Positions 52,649-57,735 of a stretch of 57,735 bases of DNA are shown one piece after another (position 1 is the first letter of the stretch; each line of letters opens with the position of its first letter). This stretch comes from Flavobacterium collinsii. GTDB taxonomy: Bacteria; Bacteroidota; Bacteroidia; Flavobacteriales; Flavobacteriaceae. Made by a program: the position numbers and the translations under genes. Below the pieces are notes generated by a model, which did no database searches, was not told the origin of the DNA, and saw nothing but the letters and a program-made list of their open reading frames with translations. The DNA lies in NCBI RefSeq assembly GCF_902804485.1, contig NZ_CADCST010000069.1, forward strand, positions 1 through 57,735. The letters are read 5' to 3'.

Positions 52649-53687
52649 TTATTTATGGATGTTATTTTCTGCTATAGCAATGGCTCTTTCGAGTTTTTCT
52701 AGCAATAATTTTTTTTCTGGTAATTGGGTTAAAATAAGCTGAAACTTTAATTTTTTGGTCATTATCCAGCATTAAATAATTAATTTGCTCGGGAGATTTT
52801 TCACTGCACAAAATTAATCCAATTGGTTTGTTTTTGCCTTCTTTTTGTTCATTTTTCTCTAGCCAACGTAAATAAAGCTCTATTTGGCCTTTGTAACCCG
52901 CTTTAAATTTTCCTGGTTTTAAGTCAATGGCAACCAAACGGCGTAGACCACGATGGTAAAAAAGTAAATCGATGTAAAAATCTTCATCATCAATTGTTAT
53001 TCTTTTTTGGCGGGCGAGAAAAGCAAATTCACTCCCCATTTCAGTAATGAACTTTTGTAATTGAGCTAAGATCGAACTTTCTAAATCTTTTTCAGAATAA
53101 GTATCGTGTAGTCCTAAAAAATCTAAGAAATAAGGATCGCGGAAAGTTAAATCCGGGCTAATTTGTTTTTCGTTTTTTAGTGAAGCTAAATCATTAACGA
53201 TTGTTTCTTCCGGCTTTTTGCTGATAGCAGTTCTTTCAAAAAGCATACTGTCAATGCGTTCTTGTAAGGTTCGCACGCTCCATCTTTCGTGAATGCTCAT
53301 TTGGATGTAGAATTCACGTTTTAAATCGCTTTCTGTACTTAATATTGAGTATAAATGTGACCAGCTCAATTGTGCAGACACTGTCTGCACAATTGTATAG
53401 TCTTGAAAAACAGAGTTTAGTTTTATGAAACTATGTATGTTTCTTTTACTGAATCCTGTACCGTATCGTTTGGATAATTCTAAACTTAAACCTTGAATGA
53501 TTTTCTTTCCATAATCAGCCCGATCATTTTTTAGAATCTCTTTATTGATCGTTTTTCCAATTTTCCAATACAGAAGTGTTAATTCCTGATTAACCGTTTT
53601 AGCAACAAAATGACGACTCTGATCTATTAGTCCAATTATTGAATCTAATAGTTCAGGTTTGTTATTTGTGTCAGGTTTGTCACTCAT
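52649..53687 (-). CDS. PDDEXK nuclease domain protein (DUF1016/YhcG), C-terminus frameshifted
   Basis: Read from the ATG at 53687, the frame gives 341 residues ending at 52662 in an atypical basic tail (RKKIIARKTRKSHCYSRK). Skipping one T in the TTTT run at 52731-52734 joins the normal family tail (LTQLPEKKLLLEKLERA, then ENNIHK) ending at 52649, directly before the ABC transporter ATG. So the gene carries a single-base insertion or a sequencing error. Domains: DUF1016 N-terminal region (SLELSKRYGTGFSKRNIHSF) and a C-terminal PDDEXK nuclease with VAIDLKPGKFKAGYKGQ, where Asp and Lys are catalytic. The nuclease fold looks intact; the last ~25 residues are affected. Role unknown; relatives occur in mobile/defence settings. 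Confidence 0.8.
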
Positions 53688-53691
53688 TTTT

Positions 53692-55422
53692 TTATTTCAA
53701 TTGCATTCCTGCAATGATATTTTGTATTTTTCCGTCTAAATAGCTTTCTGCTTCATCAAACTCCTGGACTGATTCTAATTCTGCATTTACACTGATATAG
53801 AATTTAATTTTTGGCTCTGTTCCGCTTGGTCTTGCACAAATTTTAGACCCGTCTTCAGTATAATAAATCAATACGTTTGATTTTGGAACATCCATAACAG
53901 ATTCTTCACCGTTCAATAAATTTAAGGCAATTGACGATTGGTAGTCTTCCATCATAATAACACGCTGACCGCTGATTTCTTTTAACGGATTTTCGCGCAG
54001 ACTGATCATCATCTGGTTGATTTCTTCCAGACCTTCCATTCCTTTTTTAGTTATAGAAACCAGGTGTTCTTTGTAGAAGCCATTTTCAACATAAAGCTGT
54101 AAAAGCTCTTTGTAAACACTACTTCCGGCTGCTTTTGCCTGAGCGGCAATTTCGATAATTAATAAGGTTGCAGCAACGGCATCTTTATCTCTGACAGCAT
54201 CGCCAACCATGAAACCAAAGCTTTCCTCGCCACCTCCGATAAACTGAAGTTCCGGGAAATCTTTAATCATTTTGGCAATCCATTTAAAACCGGTCAATCC
54301 TACTTTGCACTCCACACCATAGTTTGTGGCCAGTTCCATCATCATTGGAGTTGAGACAATTGTCGAACCAATGAATTGTTTTCCATTGATTTTGCCTGCT
54401 TTTTTCCATTGTTTCAATAAGAAAGCAGTCATTAAAACCATCGTTTGATTTCCGTTCAATAAAATCATTTTGCCTTCGTTGTTTCTAACGGCAACACCAA
54501 GACGATCGCAATCAGGATCTGTTCCGACTACAATATCCGAATGTGTTTTATCGGCCAAAGCTAAGGCCATTGTCAAAGCTTCAGGTTCTTCAGGATTTGG
54601 AGATTTTACGGTTGGGAAATTTCCATCAGGAATGGCTTGTTCCGGTACGATGTGTACATTTTTGTAACCCGCCTGTGATAAAGTTTCAGGAACAGATTTA
54701 ATCGATGTTCCGTGCAAAGATGTAAAAACAATATGCAAGTCGTCTTTTGCTTTTGCCGGTGTATTAAAACTGGCATTTTCAATAGACGATTTTATAAAAG
54801 CTTTGTCGATTTCGGAATCGATATACTCGATCAGACTTTCGTTGGCTTTGAATTTAATTTTATCGTAACCTAGGCTTTCGATAGTGTTGATAATTGCAGC
54901 ATCCTGTGGAGGTACAATTTGTCCGCCATCTTCCCAGTACACTTTATAACCGTTATATTCCGGTGGATTGTGAGAAGCTGTTAGTACAATCCCGCATTGG
55001 CAGCCTAAATATTTAAGTGCAAACGATAATTCTGGAGTTGGTCGTAAATCGGAGAACAGATAAACATGGATTCCATTTGCAGAGAAAACATCAGCAACAA
55101 TTTTGGCTAAAGTATTACTGTTATGACGGCAATCATAAGCGATAACGACTTTTAAAGGCTGATTAGGGAAAGCGACATGCAAATAATCAGATAAACCCTG
55201 AGTATTTTTTCCAAGTGTGTATTTGTTAATTCGGTTGCTTCCAACCCCCATCACACCGCGCATTCCGCCAGTTCCAAATTCAAGGTTTTTGTAAAAACTT
55301 TCCTCAAGTTCCTTTGGTGAAGTTGTCATTAATTCTTTAACAGCAGCTTGTGTTTCGCTGTCAAAGGTTGGTGTTAACCATTCGTTTACTACATTTAGAA
55401 TATTAGGTGCTATATTCATCAT
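53692..55422 (-). CDS. Phosphosugar mutase (phosphoglucomutase/phosphomannomutase type)
   Basis: 576-residue alpha-D-phosphohexomutase. All four signatures are present: active-site Ser in TASHNPPEYNGYK, metal-binding DPDCDRLGVAVR, sugar-binding GGGEESFGFMVGD, and phosphate-binding RPSGTEPKIKFYIS. Interconverts hexose-1- and hexose-6-phosphate for glycan precursor synthesis. It lies 4 bp upstream of the PDDEXK nuclease gene and 144 bp downstream of a GT2 glycosyltransferase. Confidence 0.92.
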   Translation of the reverse strand: MMNIAPNILNVVNEWLTPTFDSETQAAVKELMTTSPKELEESFYKNLEFGTGGMRGVMGVGSNRINKYTLGKNTQGLSDYLHVAFPNQPLKVVIAYDCRHNSNTLAKIVADVFSANGIHVYLFSDLRPTPELSFALKYLGCQCGIVLTASHNPPEYNGYKVYWEDGGQIVPPQDAAIINTIESLGYDKIKFKANESLIEYIDSEIDKAFIKSSIENASFNTPAKAKDDLHIVFTSLHGTSIKSVPETLSQAGYKNVHIVPEQAIPDGNFPTVKSPNPEEPEALTMALALADKTHSDIVVGTDPDCDRLGVAVRNNEGKMILLNGNQTMVLMTAFLLKQWKKAGKINGKQFIGSTIVSTPMMMELATNYGVECKVGLTGFKWIAKMIKDFPELQFIGGGEESFGFMVGDAVRDKDAVAATLLIIEIAAQAKAAGSSVYKELLQLYVENGFYKEHLVSITKKGMEGLEEINQMMISLRENPLKEISGQRVIMMEDYQSSIALNLLNGEESVMDVPKSNVLIYYTEDGSKICARPSGTEPKIKFYISVNAELESVQEFDEAESYLDGKIQNIIAGMQLK

Positions 55423-55566
55423 TCGTGTCTTTTTATATTTAAATAATAATAGAGTTCGGGAACTATTTATTTTTATAAGTTTGTTTTATGCGTTGTTTGG
55501 AATTTGCCTGTTTTTTTTACGGTTGGAAGCCGCAAGAAGAACCAGATTCCTAATAACAGTTTTGTG

Positions 55567-56523
55567 TTAGAAATTAACCTCTCGGGCTACTTTATAACGT
55601 GCTTCGTTGCTTTTGGTTCTCAGGATAATTTCGCCCAGAAAACCGGCCAGAAACAATTGTGTTCCCAGAATCATAGTGGTTAAAGCGATAAAAAACCAAG
55701 GATTGCTGGTGATCAGACTGTATTTCATTCCATTATACATATGGTATAATTTGGAGATTCCGATATAACCTGCCAATAAAAAACCAATTATAAACATCAA
55801 AGATCCAATGGCGCCAAATAAGTGCATTGGTCTTTTTCCGAATCGTGATAAGAACCAGATTGTAATTAAATCAAGAAAGCCGTTTATAAAACGTTCCATT
55901 CCAAATTTAGTTTCCCCGTATTTACGGGCCTGGTGAATAACCACTTTTTCACCGATTTTATTAAAACCAGCGTTTTTTGCCAAAACCGGAATGTAACGGT
56001 GCATTTCACCAGAAACTTCTATGTTTTTAACAACGGCATTTTTGTAAGCTTTTAATCCGCAGTTGAAATCGTTCAGCTCAACGCCTGAAGTCTTTCTGGC
56101 GGCCCAGTTAAATAATTTCGAAGGAAGATTCTTTGCTACAACCGAGTCATAACGTTTTTTCTTCCAGCCTGAAACTAAATCAAATTTTTGAGCTGTAATC
56201 ATTTCATATAAACCTGGAATTTCGTCCGGGCTATCTTGCAAATCAGCATCCATGGTAATGATAACATCACCCTGCGCTTTGGCGAAACCCGCATGTAAAG
56301 CCTGCGATTTTCCAAAGTTTTTCATGAAACGAATTCCTTTTACATTCGGATTTTCGTTAGAAAAACCTTCAATAATATTCCAAGAATCATCTGTACTTCC
56401 ATCATCTACAAAAATGATTTCATAAGAGTAATTGTTAGATTGCATCACTTTAATAATCCACGAATAGAGTTCTTGTAGTGATTCCTCCTCATTTAGAAGC
56501 GGTATAAGTATAGATAAATTCAT
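55567..56523 (-). CDS. Glycosyltransferase family 2 (polyisoprenyl-phosphate hexose transferase-like)
   Basis: 318 residues. The GT2 core has FVDDGSTDDSW and DXD-like MDADLQDSPDEIP, with NCGLKAYKN and the ARKYGETKFGMERF motif typical of DPM1/ArnC-like polyprenyl-phosphate glycosyltransferases. Two C-terminal TM segments (residues ~230-255 and ~270-295) support membrane anchoring. Likely transfers a hexose to a lipid carrier. Eight bases after the DUF4199 gene, so one operon. Confidence 0.9.
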   Translation of the reverse strand: MNLSILIPLLNEEESLQELYSWIIKVMQSNNYSYEIIFVDDGSTDDSWNIIEGFSNENPNVKGIRFMKNFGKSQALHAGFAKAQGDVIITMDADLQDSPDEIPGLYEMITAQKFDLVSGWKKKRYDSVVAKNLPSKLFNWAARKTSGVELNDFNCGLKAYKNAVVKNIEVSGEMHRYIPVLAKNAGFNKIGEKVVIHQARKYGETKFGMERFINGFLDLITIWFLSRFGKRPMHLFGAIGSLMFIIGFLLAGYIGISKLYHMYNGMKYSLITSNPWFFIALTTMILGTQLFLAGFLGEIILRTKSNEARYKVAREVNF

Positions 56524-56531
56524 TTATTTTT

Positions 56532-57062
56532 TTATTCTTGTGTAGTTTTGCTTTTAAAAAATGCTGCGAAAATTAATCCAAAAATGGCACTGATAACGAT
56601 TGCAAAAACAGATCCTTTTAATAATTCGAAAGTCGAGTAAGGGCTGCTTTCTTTCATTTTGCTAATGGCTTCATTGATAGACGAAGCAGGAGCTCCAAAT
56701 TTCTGCATCATGTTTGCCGTGTATTTGATCATGATTTCATTTAGAGTGTCTTTTGCACCCGGATCAATAACGTTAAATAAAACAATGTTAAATAAGGTAG
56801 AAATTAAAACGCCAATTACAGCTGCCAAAAAGTAAGTTGTAAAAGCCTCCTTGAACGAAAAAACTCCTTTTAATTCTTTCTTGGTTTTAGAAAGTAAAAT
56901 AATACTGATTGTCAGACTGATTACGATGCCGATAATGCCCATCCACCAGGCAGTGAACAGATTTAAATCGATTGCATATATTGTAGCAGTAAATAATGCA
57001 GATGCAATTCCAATCATTACACCGTAAGTAATTCCATTCTTTTTTATAACTTCATTAATCAT
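56532..57062 (-). CDS. DUF4199 domain-containing membrane protein
   Basis: 176 residues from ATG at 57062 (MINEVIKKNGITYGVMIG); a longer reading from 57113 adds a hydrophobic stretch without support. Four TM segments (about 10-30, 35-58, 70-95 and 140-165). DUF4199 family in Bacteroidota, of unknown function, often next to GT2 enzymes. First gene of the operon with the glycosyltransferase. Confidence 0.86.
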   Translation of the reverse strand: MINEVIKKNGITYGVMIGIASALFTATIYAIDLNLFTAWWMGIIGIVISLTISIILLSKTKKELKGVFSFKEAFTTYFLAAVIGVLISTLFNIVLFNVIDPGAKDTLNEIMIKYTANMMQKFGAPASSINEAISKMKESSPYSTFELLKGSVFAIVISAIFGLIFAAFFKSKTTQE

Positions 57063-57177
57063 ATTTTTATATGTTTTAAAATTAATCCACAAATATAGTA
57101 ATTCCCAATACACACTAGATATATATTAAAAAAATTAATACAAATCACAAGGCCGTTAAAATTATTGATTAAAAGAT

Positions 57178-57206
57178 TTGTTAATTCGAAAAAAGTTGTA
57201 AATTTG
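57178..57206 (+). promoter_or_regulatory. Promoter of the L31 gene
   Basis: TTG (57178-57180), 18-nt spacer, TAAATTTG (57199-57206). Predicted start is about 105-110 nt before the ATG at 57324, so the transcript has an unusually long leader. Confidence 0.7.
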
Positions 57207-57323
57207 CACACTTAAAAATAATTAAAAGTTTTAAACAAAAAAGAGTAGCGTTGTTTACACCTTTTTCTAACCATGGAAAAGCTTCAAAATAAAATTGCTC
57301 TAAACAATAAATAAAATAAAAAG

Positions 57324-57578
57324 ATGAAAAAAGGAATTCACCCAGAAAATTACAGATTAGTTGCATTTAAAGACATGTCAAATGACGAAGTTTTTATCAC
57401 TAAATCTACTGCAGATACAAAAGAAACAATTGAAGTTGACGGAGTTGAGTATCCAGTTGTAAAAATGGAGATTTCTAGAACATCTCACCCATTTTATACT
57501 GGTAAATCTAAACTTATCGATACTGCAGGACGTATTGATAAATTCAAAACTAAATATGCAAAACACGCTAAAAAATAA
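57324..57578 (+). CDS. rpmE2: Type B 50S ribosomal protein L31
   Basis: 84-residue ribosomal protein. The sequence [20 protein letters not shown] and [20 protein letters not shown] followed by [15 protein letters not shown] matches the type B (YkuO/RpmE2-like) L31, which lacks the CxxC zinc motif of type A. Single gene with a long 5' leader and its own terminator. Often zinc-regulated in other bacteria, but no Zur box was recognised here. Confidence 0.95.
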   Translation: MKKGIHPENYRLVAFKDMSNDEVFITKSTADTKETIEVDGVEYPVVKMEISRTSHPFYTGKSKLIDTAGRIDKFKTKYAKHAKK

Positions 57579-57598
57579 TAGCTGTTTCTATATCATAC

Positions 57599-57624
57599 AA
57601 AAGCCTTCCATTCGGGAGGCTTTT
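57599..57624 (+). terminator. Terminator of the L31 gene
   Basis: AAAAGCCTTCC (57599-57609) pairs with GGGAGGCTTTT (57614-57624), including one G-U pair, followed by T's. Confidence 0.8.
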
Positions 57625-57637
57625 TTTATTTAAGCGA

Positions 57638-57735
57638 TGTCTCGTCCTGAAATAAGTTGACATAAAATTGACTTATTTATGAATAATCCAGAATTTAAAA
57701 AAGAGCGACGCAGTCAGAGAGATTACAACATAGGC
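57638..57735 (+). mobile_element. Left end of an insertion sequence (IS3-like), cut by the window edge
   Basis: Starts at or near TGTCTCGTCCTG (57638 on), a TG-start terminal inverted repeat candidate, and is followed by the start of a transposase-type gene. AAATAAGT (57650-57657) and ACTTATTT (57671-57678) form a hairpin directly before the ATG. The right end lies outside the window. Confidence 0.6.
57679..57735 (+). CDS. Transposase N-terminus (IS3 family OrfA-like), partial
   Basis: Nineteen codons from the ATG at 57679 (MNNPEFKKERRSQRDYNIG) before the window ends. The basic KKERRSQRDYN segment resembles the start of the helix-turn-helix OrfA of IS3-type elements. The frame is open to the edge. 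Family call rests on this short match. Confidence 0.55.
   Translation, partial: MNNPEFKKERRSQRDYNIG

Noticed and set aside
52649..52740. Programmed ribosomal frameshift in the PDDEXK gene
   Set aside because: Restoring the tail needs a +1 skip at a four-T run without a recognised slippery heptamer or downstream structure; an insertion or sequencing error is more likely.
55423..55566. Coding remnant between phosphosugar mutase and GT2
   Set aside because: Short frames read hydrophobic residues, but there is no start codon and no recognisable family.

Overview
The window is an AT-rich chromosomal segment of a Bacteroidota bacterium, almost certainly a Flavobacterium. The evidence is the gene families (SusC/SusD pair, DUF4290, DUF493, DUF5686, DUF4199, type B L31, a 6S-like RNA next to zapA), the absence of clear Shine-Dalgarno sequences, and several promoters of the Bacteroidota form TTG-N18/19-TAnnTTTG. 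Most of it is ordinary core genome with accessory patches; no prophage, CRISPR array or complete defence island was seen.

Layout. 1-3.6 kb (minus): an envelope-stress style operon padR, pspC-like, DUF2807 adhesin-like lipoprotein, plus a DUF4870 membrane protein. 3.8-4.3 kb: a DUF4442 thioesterase-fold protein, followed by a MITE-like inverted-repeat element. 4.5-9.1 kb (minus): a probable copper-handling cluster with two Cys-rich exported peptides, a multicopper oxidase carrying an extra C-terminal CopB-like domain, a DUF3347 protein and an AraC regulator fused to an HMA-like CxxC domain. 9.2-11.3 kb: AraC regulator divergent from an MFS exporter. 11.3-18.6 kb: a SusC/SusD/surface-lipoprotein operon with no carbohydrate-active enzyme, preceded by a palindromic LacI-type operator and a gene remnant. 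18.7-22.4 kb: small regulators and hypothetical proteins. 22.6 kb: tRNA-Met.

22.8-36.9 kb holds core genes: START-like protein, class IV aminotransferase, YqgE, HU, fmt-recQ, an ATPase, an exported hydrolase, DUF493-DUF4290-murA-CDF transporter, DUF5686 and aroQ. 37-43.7 kb: two divergent porin-like paralogues, xerD, a PAS histidine kinase, rny, a 6S-like RNA, zapA and a coiled-coil partner. 43.9-49.9 kb: M23 peptidase, TonB-dependent receptor and three lineage-specific membrane/lipoproteins. 50-57 kb (minus): DUF2971, an MsbA-like ABC exporter, a frameshifted PDDEXK (DUF1016/YhcG) nuclease, phosphosugar mutase, GT2 glycosyltransferase and DUF4199. The window ends with rpmE2 (L31) and the first bases of an insertion sequence.

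The most unusual signal is non-coding. At several intergenic sites there are degenerate short-period tandem repeats with strict 8-nt (CTYWGNNN) or 7-nt (e.g. TGTRAAA) periodicity. Some are arranged as long inverted repeats around terminators or directly against stop codons. They look like a dispersed, structured intergenic repeat superfamily. Other points of interest are a MurA with Asp in place of the fosfomycin-target Cys, the copper-type AraC/HMA regulator, a terminator that abuts a start codon, and the frameshift in the nuclease gene.
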